DNA of 57,509 nt from an uncultured Methanobrevibacter sp. (GCF_902771435.1 NZ_CACXXB010000011.1:1-57509); one strand, 5' to 3'. Shown: positions 47,375 to 57,222, counted from the first letter of the stretch. Numbers and translations are program-made. The notes: generated by a model from the letters alone, not told the origin.

Positions 47375-48481
47375 GTGTCAAATATTAAAGTTCCTATTGC
47401 AAAACCCATAATTGGAGATGAAGAAATAGAAAATGTGGTTGAAGTTCTAAAATCAGGCATGATTGCCCAAGGCCCAAAAGTTAAAGAATTTGAAGAAAAG
47501 TTCGCTGAATGGGTTGGTGCAGATTATGGTATAGCAGTTAATTCCGGAACTGCAGCATTGCATGTGGCATTACTTTCATGCGGTATCGGTGAAGGTGATG
47601 AAGTGATTACCACTCCTTTTACTTTCATTGCAAGTGGAAATTCAATATTGTATACTGGAGCAAAACCGGTATTCGCAGACATAGATTTAAAAACATATAC
47701 AATTGATCCTGACTCTATTGAAAAGTTAATAACTGAAAATACAAAAGCGATTTTACCGGTCCAGTTATATGGTCAATCAGCTAATATGGATAAGATTAAT
47801 GAAATTGCAGAAAGATACGGATTATCTGTCATTGAAGATGCCGCTCAGGCTCATGGTGCAACATGTAACGGCGAGAAAGTTGGAAGTATGGGGGATATGG
47901 CTTGTTTCAGTTTTTACCCTACTAAAAACATGACTACCTCAGAAGGCGGAATTATCACAACCAATGATGAGGATTTGGCTGAAAACGCAGAAGTATTCAG
48001 GGCACATGGAGCTAGCGTAAGATATCATCACGATAAAATTGGTTACAATTTCAGAATGACAGACATTTCCGCAGCAATAGGTCTTGCACAGTTAAATAAA
48101 ATTGATGAATTCAATGATAAAAGAATTGAAAATGCAGCATACTTAAATGAAGGACTAAAAGAGGTCGATGGAGTAATAACTCCTTATTGTGCTTATGGAT
48201 CAAAACATGTATATCACCAATATACAATTAGGGTTGAAAAAGGCGACAGGGACGATTGGGTTGACATCATTAACGACTGTGGTGTAGGAACTGGTATTCA
48301 TTATCCAATCCCATTATACAATCAGCCTGTTTATAAAACATTAGGAATTGAAGGTGACTGTCCAAATGCGGAACTTGCAGCGGACAATGTTATTTCACTT
48401 CCAGTGCACCCATCACTTACAAAAGAAGATTTGGATTTAGTAATTAAGGCTGTAAAAACAGCTTCTGAAGAGTTAGATTAA
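47375..48481 (+). CDS. DegT/DnrJ/EryC1/StrS sugar aminotransferase
   Basis: 368 residues; GTG start with GGTGA upstream. PLP-dependent aspartate aminotransferase fold of the DegT family: [11 protein letters not shown] near 58-68, [13 protein letters not shown] near 81-93, [11 protein letters not shown] near 159-169 and FYPTKNM with the PLP lysine at 184, then EGGIITT. Members convert keto sugars on a nucleotide carrier to amino sugars such as perosamine. No other sugar genes lie nearby, so the exact product is unknown; surface glycan or protein glycosylation is likely. Its island-side neighbour is NRPS 2, but the gene itself looks like a core gene. Confidence 0.9.
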   Translation: MSNIKVPIAKPIIGDEEIENVVEVLKSGMIAQGPKVKEFEEKFAEWVGADYGIAVNSGTAALHVALLSCGIGEGDEVITTPFTFIASGNSILYTGAKPVFADIDLKTYTIDPDSIEKLITENTKAILPVQLYGQSANMDKINEIAERYGLSVIEDAAQAHGATCNGEKVGSMGDMACFSFYPTKNMTTSEGGIITTNDEDLAENAEVFRAHGASVRYHHDKIGYNFRMTDISAAIGLAQLNKIDEFNDKRIENAAYLNEGLKEVDGVITPYCAYGSKHVYHQYTIRVEKGDRDDWVDIINDCGVGTGIHYPIPLYNQPVYKTLGIEGDCPNAELAADNVISLPVHPSLTKEDLDLVIKAVKTASEELD

Positions 48482-48498
48482 ATTCTAACTTTATTTTT

Positions 48499-48801
48499 TT
48501 ATTTTAATTTTTTATTAACACTATCAACTTTGGCATCCAAAGTTCTGTTTTTCATATCTCTTCTGTCATCAATTTTGATTACAGTATATGCTCTGTCCAC
48601 GCCCATTTCAAAAATAGCTTCCTGGGCATTTGCTATTGCAGAGTATAACTCTTCTAAATTTTCAGCTTCAATTTGTGTTCCCATTCCTGTTAATTGATAA
48701 TTCAGGCCCGAATCTTTAATTGCCTGAACGGCCGCAGTTACATAGTTTTTGCAGCTGGTTCCATTTCCAATGGGAATTATTGTAAAATCACATGTAATCA
48801 T
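48499..48801 (-). CDS. MTH1187/YkoF-like thiamine-binding protein (UPF0045)
   Basis: 100 residues. The pattern IIPIGNGTSCKNYVTAAV near the start, then LTGMGTQIEAENLEEL near 37-52 and GVDRAYTVIKIDDRRD near 72-87, marks the UPF0045 family, whose Methanothermobacter member MTH1187 has a solved ferredoxin-like structure; relatives bind thiamine or its pyrimidine part. The ATG has GGTGA upstream. It converges with the DegT gene across an 17-base T-rich gap. The physiological ligand here is not known. Confidence 0.9.
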   Translation of the reverse strand: MITCDFTIIPIGNGTSCKNYVTAAVQAIKDSGLNYQLTGMGTQIEAENLEELYSAIANAQEAIFEMGVDRAYTVIKIDDRRDMKNRTLDAKVDSVNKKLK

Positions 48802-48852
48802 GTTTTCACCTTGTAAAAATATTTATTTATCTTTTTATAAATTAATTTAGTA

Positions 48853-49737
48853 ATGGTTAAGTTAAACAAAGATGAATTCAATGAAAAAATTTTTACAAGA
48901 ATCAATAATTTAATTTCCGATTATGAATTAATCAAGGAAGGTGAACTGATAGCCATTGCGCTTTCAGGCGGTAAGGACAGTGTTTTAACACTTCACGCAT
49001 TAAAAAATTATCAAAATTATCTGGACTTTGATTTGGTTGCCATCAGTGTTGATGAGGGCATTGACGGTTACAGGCAGCACGGAATAGATTCCGCAGTCAA
49101 TAATGCTAAAGATCTGGACGTCAAACTCGTTCAAAAATCATTTAGGCAAGAGGAAGGATTCGCTTTAGATGATATCTATCATGATTTTAAAAGCGCTTGC
49201 ATTCCATGTGGTGTTTTTAGAAGAAACATTTTAAATAAAACTGCATATGAATTGGGTGCTGTAAAAATAGCTACGGGCCATAATTTGGATGATGAAATCC
49301 AATCATTTTTAATGAGCTTTGCCCGTGGGGATACAATCAAATTCTCCAAATTCGGCCCCGAACTTGATGTAATTCATCCAAAATTGGTTCCAAGAATTAA
49401 ACCTTTGTGGAATACTCCAGAAAAGGAAGTTGGAATGTGGGCAGTTTTAAATAATATTGATATTCATCTTGATGAGTGCCCTTATTCTCATTTGTCTTTA
49501 CGGGCTAAAATCAAAGAATTCTTAAACGTTAATGAAGACAAATATCCTGGAATTAAAAATAATGTGATGGAATCATTTCAAAAGATATTGACTTTTGAAA
49601 ATGATATTCCCACAAGCCTTAATGAGTGTGAAGTTTGTGGTGAACCGACTTCCTCAAACATTTGCAAGGCCTGTGAATTAAAAGAATCAATTTCTCATAA
49701 TTGCGAATGCCATATATCCGATAAACAGCAAGATTAA
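48853..49737 (+). CDS. ncsA: PP-loop tRNA 2-thiolation protein (NcsA/Ncs6/TtuA type)
   Basis: 294 residues. PP-loop ATPase motif SGGKDS at 38-43, cysteines in ACIPCG near 114-119, TGHNLDDE near 138 and DECPYS near 200, all conserved in Ncs6/Ctu1/TtuA proteins that adenylate a tRNA uridine and replace its oxygen with sulfur through an iron-sulfur cluster. The C-terminal zinc site (CEVCGEP...CKACE) is present, but the N-terminal CxxC zinc ribbon of many relatives is missing; a stop lies right before the ATG. The last 51 bases overlap the 3' end of the cation exchanger gene on the other strand. Exact tRNA target uncertain. Confidence 0.87.
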   Translation: MVKLNKDEFNEKIFTRINNLISDYELIKEGELIAIALSGGKDSVLTLHALKNYQNYLDFDLVAISVDEGIDGYRQHGIDSAVNNAKDLDVKLVQKSFRQEEGFALDDIYHDFKSACIPCGVFRRNILNKTAYELGAVKIATGHNLDDEIQSFLMSFARGDTIKFSKFGPELDVIHPKLVPRIKPLWNTPEKEVGMWAVLNNIDIHLDECPYSHLSLRAKIKEFLNVNEDKYPGIKNNVMESFQKILTFENDIPTSLNECEVCGEPTSSNICKACELKESISHNCECHISDKQQD

Positions 49738-50631
49738 AATAGCTCCTTCTTTTTTGTCATATTTATCTTGAGTTTTACCAAATATGAAACACAATATTGT
49801 GACAAATAACATGAATAAAACATCTATTAGCATGCTTGAATCAAGAGGGATTGCGCTTATTGCACTACTTGCACCAAGTACGAACAATATGTTGAAGATG
49901 TTTGACCCAATCACGTTACCTATAACCAGCTGATTTTCCCCTTTCTTTAAAGCGGTAAGTGATGTTACAAGTTCTGGTAAAGAGGTACCGATAGCCACAA
50001 TGGTTAAACCTACCAATGTTTCACTCATTCCGAATGCAATTGCTATAGCTGAAGCACTGTCAACAACCAAATCTCCTCCAAGTACAATACCTGCAAGTCC
50101 GACAAGTATGAAAAAGATACTTTTTGGAAGATCATATTTAGGTTTTTCAACTTCATTCGCACCGCCTGATTTTCTGGTTGAGTAAACGAGATAAGCAATG
50201 TATGCAACCATAATCAGGAGTAAAATGATACCTTCAATATTTGTAATGTCCCATCCGATAATTATGAAAATTGCCCATAATAGGGTTATTCCAACAAGGA
50301 AAGGCAAATCGAAATCAAGAACTTTTTTTTCCATCAGCAATTCGCTGAGCAGTGCAGCAATACCGATGACCATTAGCATGTTGAATAAATTACTTCCGAT
50401 AACGTTACTGACCGCCATTGCATTGCTTCCGGTGAGGGAAGATGTAATTGAAACCGCAGCTTCAGGAGCACTTGTTCCCAATGCCACAATTGTCAATCCA
50501 ACAATAATGGTCGGTATTTTTAATAAGGATGCAATACTGCTCGCTCCATCTACAAAAAAGTCAGAACCTTTTATTAAAAATACAAATCCCACTAATAATA
50601 AAACAATTTGGATTATAATCGACGTATCCAT
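49687..50631 (-). CDS. CaCA family Na+/Ca2+ exchanger-like protein
   Basis: 314 residues, about ten membrane helices in two inverted halves. The two alpha repeats are clear: GLTIVALGTSAPEAAVSI near 44-61 with SNVIGSNLFN, and GLTIVAIGTSLPELVTSL near 205-222 with GNVIGSNIFN; the acidic residues after TS bind cations. It resembles bacterial YrbG. It exchanges Ca2+ for Na+ or H+ across the cytoplasmic membrane. It follows the CNNM gene by two bases, so it is the last gene of the TraB - zinc ribbon - CNNM - exchanger operon. Confidence 0.93.
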   Translation of the reverse strand: MDTSIIIQIVLLLVGFVFLIKGSDFFVDGASSIASLLKIPTIIVGLTIVALGTSAPEAAVSITSSLTGSNAMAVSNVIGSNLFNMLMVIGIAALLSELLMEKKVLDFDLPFLVGITLLWAIFIIIGWDITNIEGIILLLIMVAYIAYLVYSTRKSGGANEVEKPKYDLPKSIFFILVGLAGIVLGGDLVVDSASAIAIAFGMSETLVGLTIVAIGTSLPELVTSLTALKKGENQLVIGNVIGSNIFNILFVLGASSAISAIPLDSSMLIDVLFMLFVTILCFIFGKTQDKYDKKEGAILILLFIGYMAFAIMRN

Positions 50632-50633
50632 AT

Positions 50634-51962
50634 TTATTCCTCCTTAATTTCTTCCTGAGGTCCTAAATCAGTTACAAGGACTTTATCAATTTGATGTCCG
50701 TCAATATCAATAATTTCAAAGATAAATCTGCCGCATTCGTATTTATCTTCTTCATCAGGTATTGTACCGCTTATACTGAGTATGAATCCTGCCAATGTGG
50801 TATATCCGTCATCTTCCTCATCAGGCAAGGAGTCTTTAAGTTCAAACAATTTTTTGAACTTGTCGATTGGATATCTTCCATCTATCAGCCATGTTCCGTC
50901 AGCTCTTTGGATAGCCTGAGGTTCATCTTCTTCGTCAATGCCAGGAATGTCTCCTACAATACCTTCAAGTAAATCATTTAAAGTAATCAGTCCTTCCACA
51001 CTTCCAAACTCATCAACAACAAGTGACATGTGGACGTATTCCTGATTTTCTTTAAATTCTTTTAATAATTCTAATGTTTCAAGGTGTTCGGATACCACCA
51101 ATGGTTCCTTAACGATTTTATGAATGTCAAATTCATCCCCAATGAATAATGCGGAAAGTATGTCCTTTGCCTGAACTACTCCAATAAAGTCATCCAGTTC
51201 TCCGGAAGCAATTGGGAAAATAGATCTTCTACTTTCAATGATTTTAACTTTATTTATTTCCTTATCGTCTTCAAGGTCAATCCAGATAATTTCATTTCTT
51301 GGAGTCATTATGCTTTCTACTTTCTGGTCATCAAGCTTGAATACTCTTTTGATGATGTCTTCTTCTTCTTTTTCGATAGTGCCGTCTTCTCTTCCTTCTT
51401 TAATCATTAATTCGATTTCTTCTTCAGTGACAAGGTCGTCGTTTTTATTTTCAATTCTAAGTAGCCATAAAAGAAAACTGCTTGATTTAGCAAGAATGAA
51501 GCTGACAGGTTTTGATATTTGTGATAAGATTACCATGCTTTTTGCGACTTTTAGGGAAACTCTTTCAGGGTCATTCAAAGCGATAACCTTAGGAACAATC
51601 TCTCCAACGACTAATGTTAGGTAAGTTGTAACAATAACGACTATCGCTATGCTGATAGGTTCGCTGTATGGTACGAATGAGATTAGTTGAGAAAGAGGTT
51701 TGGCTAATGTTACTCCACCAAGAGCACCGGTTAAAACTCCGATAAGTGAAATTCCGATTTGAACTGTTGATAAAAATTCATTAGGGTCTTCAAGTAGATC
51801 AAAAACAATTTGAGCGTTTTTATTTCCTTCTTCTAAGTATTTTTGCATTTTTGATTTTCTTATGGATACAACAGCAAGTTCCGCCATTGATAAATATCCT
51901 GTAAATATTATTAAGATTAATATTATAATTATTTTGAGTGCCGTTCCAATCATTTTTAACAA
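50634..51962 (-). CDS. CNNM/CorC-type membrane protein with CBS domains
   Basis: 442 residues. DUF21 membrane domain (about 1-190, beginning with a long hydrophobic helix, then GYLSMAELAVVSI), a CBS pair (about 205-335, with IMTPRNEIIWID), and a C-terminal CorC/HlyC transporter-associated domain with GYTTLAGFIL near 386-395. The family handles Mg2+ (and other divalent cations), often by Na+-coupled export. Its place in the operon next to a cation exchanger fits ion homeostasis. It starts 12 bases after the zinc ribbon gene. Confidence 0.93.
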   Translation of the reverse strand: MLKMIGTALKIIIILILIIFTGYLSMAELAVVSIRKSKMQKYLEEGNKNAQIVFDLLEDPNEFLSTVQIGISLIGVLTGALGGVTLAKPLSQLISFVPYSEPISIAIVVIVTTYLTLVVGEIVPKVIALNDPERVSLKVAKSMVILSQISKPVSFILAKSSSFLLWLLRIENKNDDLVTEEEIELMIKEGREDGTIEKEEEDIIKRVFKLDDQKVESIMTPRNEIIWIDLEDDKEINKVKIIESRRSIFPIASGELDDFIGVVQAKDILSALFIGDEFDIHKIVKEPLVVSEHLETLELLKEFKENQEYVHMSLVVDEFGSVEGLITLNDLLEGIVGDIPGIDEEDEPQAIQRADGTWLIDGRYPIDKFKKLFELKDSLPDEEDDGYTTLAGFILSISGTIPDEEDKYECGRFIFEIIDIDGHQIDKVLVTDLGPQEEIKEE

Positions 51963-51974
51963 ACCAATTAAAAC

Positions 51975-52187
51975 TTATAAATCACTGGCTCTTTGAAAGT
52001 CAGTGTTACCATATATCTCATCTTGCATTTGCTGAACTGCATATGAAGCATCTTCGCGTGTAGCAACCTTTTTAAATATTCTTCTGGATTTAACCTTCAA
52101 AGTCTTTCCACAAACACATTTGCGTGTTGCTACTCCTTTCTTTGCATATAATACACGACCGCAGTCGCAACGAAATATAAGATACAT
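51975..52187 (-). CDS. DUF1922 zinc ribbon protein (MTH1184 type)
   Basis: 70 residues. Starts MYLIFRCDCGRVLYAKKG and continues TRKCVCGKTLKV, giving two CxC pairs that bind one zinc, then a helical tail. This is the DUF1922 family; the Methanothermobacter member MTH1184 has a solved structure. Role unknown. Fused in one operon with the TraB-like gene upstream and the CNNM gene downstream. Confidence 0.92.
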   Translation of the reverse strand: MYLIFRCDCGRVLYAKKGVATRKCVCGKTLKVKSRRIFKKVATREDASYAVQQMQDEIYGNTDFQRASDL

Positions 52188-52255
52188 GATATTTTGTCCA
52201 TTTAAAATTAATAGTAATTAATATTTAATCAATATATTATATAAAAGTATATACT

Positions 52256-53434
52256 TTACATGCCGAATATTTTCATGAATAGGGGTATGAAAACTTTTGA
52301 CGGCAAAATTACTAATGTGGCTATACTGACTCCTAAATTAGTACCTATCACCACTAAAAGTATTCTGAAAATGTTATTGTGCCATAAATCCTTTAAACTT
52401 CCGATATGGGCCAGATTTTTAATATCGCTTTGCCTTACTTTCCTGTATTTTGCTTCAGTCAATCCTGAAAACCATCCTGCGGCAAGCAATGGGTGAATAA
52501 TTGTTAATGGGGCTACAACTCCTCCGACAATTGCAGACTGAATTTTTGAGCCTGAAAGGATTGATCCGATAAATCCCATTATCATGCTGATTACTATGAA
52601 CTCATAAATATTTCCGGTAATGTTTATCCCATTAATAAATGCCAGAAAAAATATCACAACAAACAGGATTGGAATCAATGCCAGGATTATTTTAGTCCAT
52701 GGGATTCCTTTTTTTTCATTAATGACTTCCAAATCACTTAAATTAGGCAATGTTTCAGGATTGTCAAGATATCTTTCAATTCCCGGCTGATGCCCTGCGC
52801 CAACCACTGCAATGACATGGTCTTGAGGTATTTGAAGTAGTTTTCCTGCGAGATATGCATCTCTTTCATGTACAAGAACTTCGTAAACGCTTGGAGCTTC
52901 ATCCTTAAACATTTCCATCAAATCATCAAGATTTTCCGGATTTTTAAGTTCTTCAATATCCACGTCATCTTCATCACCAAATCCTAAAGCGGAAGCTATA
53001 AGCCCGTACATGAATTTGGCCTTTTCCATAAAACCCATTTTATTCAAGGCTCTTTGCAAGGTTGTACCGATGTCCCTGTCAATCAATGCGATTGGTATTC
53101 CCAAATCTTCACATGCTTCAATGGCTCCGACCATTTCAGATCCGGGTTTCACGTCAACATCTTCCCCAACTTTGGACTGGAAGAAACTAAGAAGTGTTGT
53201 GGTAAAAAACAGCCCTACCTTATTGTCTTTAATTATTTGTGTCACTGAAATTGAGTCGTCTTCTTCAATTCCTGCCATTTCCTTTTTAAGGCGGGTGTAT
53301 CTTCCCATATCAAGTTCAATAGCTACTACTTCAGGTTGCTGTTCATAAATAGCATCTTTAACTTCTTCAACACTATTTGCTGATACGTGAGCAGTACCTA
53401 TAATTTTTAAACATTCTCTTTTCAAGACTAACAC
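52256..53434 (-). CDS. TraB/PrgY family membrane protein
   Basis: 392 residues. The N-terminal 230 residues form the TraB domain: KIIGTAHVSANSVEEV near 10-25, EVVAIELDMGRY near 35-46, LIDRDIGTTLQRAL near 117-130 and VIAVVGAGHQPGI near 208-220. Then come about four hydrophobic segments. Bacterial TraB/PrgY blocks a peptide pheromone; archaeal and eukaryotic relatives are uncharacterised, perhaps metal-dependent hydrolases of the Tiki/EreA-like fold. A GTG at 53434 is used here; a TTG at 53425 is possible. It is the first gene of the ion-handling operon. Confidence 0.9.
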   Translation of the reverse strand: MLVLKRECLKIIGTAHVSANSVEEVKDAIYEQQPEVVAIELDMGRYTRLKKEMAGIEEDDSISVTQIIKDNKVGLFFTTTLLSFFQSKVGEDVDVKPGSEMVGAIEACEDLGIPIALIDRDIGTTLQRALNKMGFMEKAKFMYGLIASALGFGDEDDVDIEELKNPENLDDLMEMFKDEAPSVYEVLVHERDAYLAGKLLQIPQDHVIAVVGAGHQPGIERYLDNPETLPNLSDLEVINEKKGIPWTKIILALIPILFVVIFFLAFINGINITGNIYEFIVISMIMGFIGSILSGSKIQSAIVGGVVAPLTIIHPLLAAGWFSGLTEAKYRKVRQSDIKNLAHIGSLKDLWHNNIFRILLVVIGTNLGVSIATLVILPSKVFIPLFMKIFGM

Positions 53435-53485
53435 TTCTTTTAAAATTAGTATTCATCTAATATTATGAAATCTTAATATATAAAC

Positions 53486-54175
53486 TTAATCGTTAATTGA
53501 ATACAGTTCCCGATTTTCGTATATCGCTACATTTTCACAAATATTTTTTTTACTGCAAAGGTCAATGTCCTTTTTATACCCCAGTTTGGCCAAGTGTTTT
53601 CCTGTTCGGGAGTTATAAAATCCCATTTTTAAAGAATTATGATTCCTGCTGGCCATTATCGCAGCCTTAGCCATATCGTTTATTTCATATTCGTCCAAAT
53701 CCTTGCAGATCCAATATAAAATTTCGCCTGATGCCAAAAAGTCTTCAAGCGAGAATTCTCCTCTGACGCCTGCCATGACAACATCAATATGGTCTTCGGA
53801 TATGGCCAATGATTTTTCAGCAACTGCCTTTGCATTGACAAGGCATCCGACAAGAACGGTTGAGTCCATGCCGTCAAGAATTCTGGTTCCGTTGCCGGTA
53901 GTCAATATTAATGTCTTTTCATCCGTTTCGTATTCATCAATGCCGACGGGAGTGTTTCCAACATCAAAACCCTCGATTTTTTCACCATTTCTTTCTCCTG
54001 CAAGAACTCCTCCCTTTTCTTTTTTTATTTTTAAAGCATCTTCGGCACTAAGACATGGGATAATCTTTTCAAATTTGTCCAAAGCCAGTGTTATTGTTGA
54101 ACTTGCCCTTAATGCATCAACCATTATGGACACGTCTTCACTAACTGTTTTCTCAAAACTCAATGTAACCTTCAT
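53486..54175 (-). CDS. comB: 2-phosphosulfolactate phosphatase
   Basis: 229 residues from the ATG at 54175; an upstream in-frame TTG (54196) has no ribosome binding site, so the ATG is preferred. Landmarks: VDALRASSTI near 26-35, GERNGEKIEGFDVGNTP near 68-84, LTTGNGTR near 97-104 and MAGVRGEFSLEDF near 144-156. It removes phosphate from phosphosulfolactate, the second step of coenzyme M synthesis. comC, the next enzyme, is also in the window; comA is not. It is divergent from the next gene. Confidence 0.93.
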   Translation of the reverse strand: MKVTLSFEKTVSEDVSIMVDALRASSTITLALDKFEKIIPCLSAEDALKIKKEKGGVLAGERNGEKIEGFDVGNTPVGIDEYETDEKTLILTTGNGTRILDGMDSTVLVGCLVNAKAVAEKSLAISEDHIDVVMAGVRGEFSLEDFLASGEILYWICKDLDEYEINDMAKAAIMASRNHNSLKMGFYNSRTGKHLAKLGYKKDIDLCSKKNICENVAIYENRELYSIND

Positions 54176-54182
54176 GAAATAA

Positions 54183-54190
54183 TTTATATT
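54183..54190 (+). promoter_or_regulatory. TATA box suggesting a leaderless transcript
   Basis: TTTATATT lies 25-32 bases before the ATG at 54215, which has no ribosome binding site. The spacing would put the transcription start at about the start codon. Confidence 0.4.
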
Positions 54191-54214
54191 GGGCAATTAT
54201 ATAATAATATTATT

Positions 54215-54733
54215 ATGAAAATCGTCACAACACCAATGTGTGAAGAAATTGTAAGACTTGCAGGAGTCACAGATTATAAGGTAAACAAATTTCCAAAAAA
54301 AGAGGATGGGGATTTGGCAATTCTGCTTTCCGAAAGCAAAGTTGAAATGAATGCATTGCCCATTAAAATCAACACTCCAAAACAGGTTTTTGAAAGTATC
54401 AGGGAAGTTTCCAAAGTCACAGGAAATGAAATTTCAGATGATGAAATCGAGGCATTTTTTGAGGGTTACGGTCTGGCGAAAAAATACCTGAATTCCAGTT
54501 TTAAACGGAATGTCAATGTCAGGGTATATTCTGAATTTTTAAAGGACATTGTTATTGATGTTGGCTTTAATATAGTATCTGATAATTATGATTACGTAAT
54601 CTATCCTGATTATCTGAAAGATAAAGTCACAGAAACCGAAAATTTAGTCGAAATCCCTTCTCACAATAGCATTTCTAAAAATCCATTTGAAAAAATTGAG
54701 CAAAGATATGCCATTTTAGAAAATTTAATATAA
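54215..54733 (+). CDS. Hypothetical protein next to mmp7, 172 aa
   Basis: 172 residues, alpha/beta, soluble, with no signal peptide. Landmarks are VTTPMCEEIVRLAGV at the start, GDLAILLSESKVEM near 32-45, an IKINTPKQVFESI segment near 51-63 and YDYVIYPDYL near 125-134. I do not recognise the family with certainty. It lies 54 bases before mmp7 on the same strand, among methanogenesis genes, so it may be a methanogen-only protein working with the marker proteins; that is inference from position. Confidence 0.75.
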   Translation: MKIVTTPMCEEIVRLAGVTDYKVNKFPKKEDGDLAILLSESKVEMNALPIKINTPKQVFESIREVSKVTGNEISDDEIEAFFEGYGLAKKYLNSSFKRNVNVRVYSEFLKDIVIDVGFNIVSDNYDYVIYPDYLKDKVTETENLVEIPSHNSISKNPFEKIEQRYAILENLI

Positions 54734-54787
54734 CATATAAATTAAAATATTATTTATTGTAAATTGCATTTTTCGAGAGTTGTTAAT

Positions 54788-55711
54788 ATGTATGAAACAT
54801 TAACATTTAATGGTGGAGTTCACAAAAGTGAAGAAATAAAAGAATTAATTGAAGATTTGGGCGGATTCATTCTTCAGGAAAGTATTCAACAAATGGAATT
54901 GGTATTGAATATAGCAGTTCCAATGGAAGATGTTGATAAAATTGAATCTAAGGCATCCGAATTATTAGGTAAATTATCAGTTGCCCCTATGGCTGGTTCT
55001 GAAATAGCTATTGTTTCACCAACATTGGCAAGACATCATTTGCCTCATGCAGCATGTGACATATCCGAATATTTGCGTGAATATGGTGCAAAGGATAATA
55101 TGATTGGTCTTGCAAGAGGTGATGGAAAAGGTACATCAGGAATCACTGAAGAGGAAAGAAGCTTGATTGAAGAACATGATATAGCTGTTTTTGCATTAGG
55201 CAGTTTTGAAAATTGTATTAAGGAAAAAGCTTTCTTATATGATAATATTGATGTTCCTGTTATAGTTACTGGAGCACCATATATGAATGTTGAAGATCTT
55301 CCTGGAGCAGATGCATATGTCGGAGGATTGGGCAGGATTCCTAGAAGGCTCAGAAGAGGTCCGGATATACGTGCACTTGATAATTTAGTGGAAACCATTG
55401 AAAAAATATTAAATGATAGAAAACGCGAAATGGCTCTTGATGCTCCATTAGTGCCATCTATCGTTGTAAAAAATGCAATTGAAAACCAAGTTAAGGAAAT
55501 TAAAGATGTGATTTCTCCAGCACCTGTAACTTCTCAACTAGATGGTGTCCGTGTAAAATTAAACTATGATAATTATGCCGATAAGATAGCTAATGTCGAT
55601 ATTGACGGCAAAAAATTATCTGAACTTGCTGAAATTAAAAAATCATTCATGTATGATTATATTTTGGTAAAAATAAATAGTGAGAGTTCTCTTATTGAGG
55701 ATTCAAACTAA
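54788..55711 (+). CDS. mmp7: Methanogenesis marker protein 7
   Basis: 307 residues from the ATG at 54788; the frame is open to a TTG 24 bases earlier, but the ATG begins the conserved [13 protein letters not shown]. Landmarks: [20 protein letters not shown] near 78-97, [12 protein letters not shown] and [19 protein letters not shown] near 179-197. The family is found only in methanogens and relatives carrying methyl-coenzyme M reductase (MCR), with no settled function; a part in MCR assembly, modification or activation is suspected. It converges with mmp10 over a T-rich gap. Confidence 0.9.
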   Translation: MYETLTFNGGVHKSEEIKELIEDLGGFILQESIQQMELVLNIAVPMEDVDKIESKASELLGKLSVAPMAGSEIAIVSPTLARHHLPHAACDISEYLREYGAKDNMIGLARGDGKGTSGITEEERSLIEEHDIAVFALGSFENCIKEKAFLYDNIDVPVIVTGAPYMNVEDLPGADAYVGGLGRIPRRLRRGPDIRALDNLVETIEKILNDRKREMALDAPLVPSIVVKNAIENQVKEIKDVISPAPVTSQLDGVRVKLNYDNYADKIANVDIDGKKLSELAEIKKSFMYDYILVKINSESSLIEDSN

Positions 55712-55724
55712 TTTTCTTTTTTTT

Positions 55725-56975
55725 TTAACGTATCACTCTCATTCCGAAGAAATTGACTGCATCCACTAAATCGTTAAACTGTTCTAATTCTCTTTCTATG
55801 ACATTTTCATCAGTCATGTCAATACTCAACTCTCCGTCAACAGTCAATGTGTCGGGGCCACGACCAACAATTCTTTCAATGCCGTCTGCACTTAAGATTC
55901 TCTCTGCATCAAGCAGATGAACAAATGATCTGCCCGGAAGTATGACAGCTTGTTTTATTTCACTTAAATCAAGCTTTTCCAAATCTTCTTTTGTAATCAA
56001 ACAGGCTATCTCTTTTTCAACGCCAACAACATTAACATTGTCTCCTGTTTCAAGTTTTGAAAATATTTTGGAGATAAATGGTTCTGCAAGTTTGGATGTG
56101 ATTATGGTTGCTTCACCGGTTATTGGTTTGATGAACTGCAAGAAGACTTCATTTTCATCACTGGCAATTGCAAAAGGGCCCCCAGTTACAGGGTCGCATA
56201 ATGGAGTTCCGCTTACTCTGAATTTGTATTCTGAGTTGATTTGTTTTACAAGTTCGGCAAAGTCTTCAACAGGTTGTGATTCCACTCCTTTAAGAATAGG
56301 TTCATTTCCTAAAATCAGTCCTTCATTGAAGGTATTTGCAAATCTCATCAAAAGCATTCCTTTTGCTCCCCATTCTTCCAGGGAATTGCAGGTTTGGCGC
56401 AAAACATCTCCATCATTAACGCCGGGTATTATCACGGCAGCACCTGTCAGGTCAATGTTTTCACAGAATATCTGGCAGGCCTTAAGAGCCTCTTCGGGGT
56501 GTTTGTCCTTGACCCATTCCTTTCTGAGTTTAGGATCTGATGAAAAGATAGTAAATGAAACTTCCTTAACTCCATTGTTAATCAGTCTTGTGGCAGTTTC
56601 GCTGTCGCTTATTCCTTTTCCGCATGTATAACCTAATACTGATGGGATACCGAACTGTTTCAGGTTGGCTGTTAGGTTTTCAAGGTGAGGATAACAGCTC
56701 ACGTCTCCTCCTCCGCTTATGTATGCTGAAATGTCTCCTCTGCCCATTGACATCATCAATGCACTTTGAACTTCATTCATAACTTCAAAGGGTGATTTAA
56801 ATGCTCCTTGGGAGTCAGCCACTCCTTTACTACATCTTTCACAGCCAATTTTATTAGGTAAACAGTGAGCACAGCCAAATACTTTAATTTCCTTTACCTT
56901 TCTAAAGTAACAATATTTGCAAAAACCGTTACAATCCTTTCCAGGTATTCCTCCAACATCTGCTACAACTTGCAT
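55725..56975 (-). CDS. mmp10: Methanogenesis marker 10 (McrA arginine C-methyltransferase)
   Basis: 416 residues. Radical SAM motif C15-x3-C19-x2-C22 in GKDCNGFCKYCYFRK, then four more cysteines in FGCAHCLPNKIGCERC near 33-48. Further landmarks: ISGGGDVSCYP near 85-95, LGYTCGKG and PLCDPVTGGPFA near 257-268. Mmp10 is the cobalamin-dependent radical SAM enzyme that C-methylates an active-site arginine of McrA. Here it lies back to back with the mcr operon, 485 bases away, so enzyme and target share one intergenic region with repeated TACTTTTAG half-sites. No ribosome binding site is seen; a TATA-like TTTATAA near 57003 suggests a very short leader. Confidence 0.93.
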   Translation of the reverse strand: MQVVADVGGIPGKDCNGFCKYCYFRKVKEIKVFGCAHCLPNKIGCERCSKGVADSQGAFKSPFEVMNEVQSALMMSMGRGDISAYISGGGDVSCYPHLENLTANLKQFGIPSVLGYTCGKGISDSETATRLINNGVKEVSFTIFSSDPKLRKEWVKDKHPEEALKACQIFCENIDLTGAAVIIPGVNDGDVLRQTCNSLEEWGAKGMLLMRFANTFNEGLILGNEPILKGVESQPVEDFAELVKQINSEYKFRVSGTPLCDPVTGGPFAIASDENEVFLQFIKPITGEATIITSKLAEPFISKIFSKLETGDNVNVVGVEKEIACLITKEDLEKLDLSEIKQAVILPGRSFVHLLDAERILSADGIERIVGRGPDTLTVDGELSIDMTDENVIERELEQFNDLVDAVNFFGMRVIR

Positions 56976-57038
56976 AATATATTATTTTTTAATTCATTTT
57001 ATTTATAAAAATCGAATTTTTTTCAGGTGGAGTTTTTG

Positions 57039-57083
57039 TATTACTTTTAGTAATATTTATTACTCAGACATCTAAAAGTAATA
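57039..57083. promoter_or_regulatory. 12-bp inverted repeat between mmp10 and mcr
   Basis: TATTACTTTTAG (57039-57050) and its exact reverse complement CTAAAAGTAATA (57072-57083) are 21 bases apart. It lies 64-108 bases upstream of the mmp10 start, just beyond that promoter's TATA box, and resembles a dimeric regulator site. Confidence 0.5.
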
Positions 57084-57222
57084 ATTTTTTATATTGCTTT
57101 ATTTTTATTTTAAATTTATTATTTTTATTATTTTTATCATATTATTTCTAATATCGTTTTATTTTTAATTAAATAGTTATTTATTTTTATTTTTTATATT
57201 TACATTAATTTAATCAATAATA

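Noticed and set aside
54176..54196. TTG start for comB seven codons upstream of the chosen ATG
   Set aside because: It has no ribosome binding site, and the ATG gives a length close to that expected for ComB.
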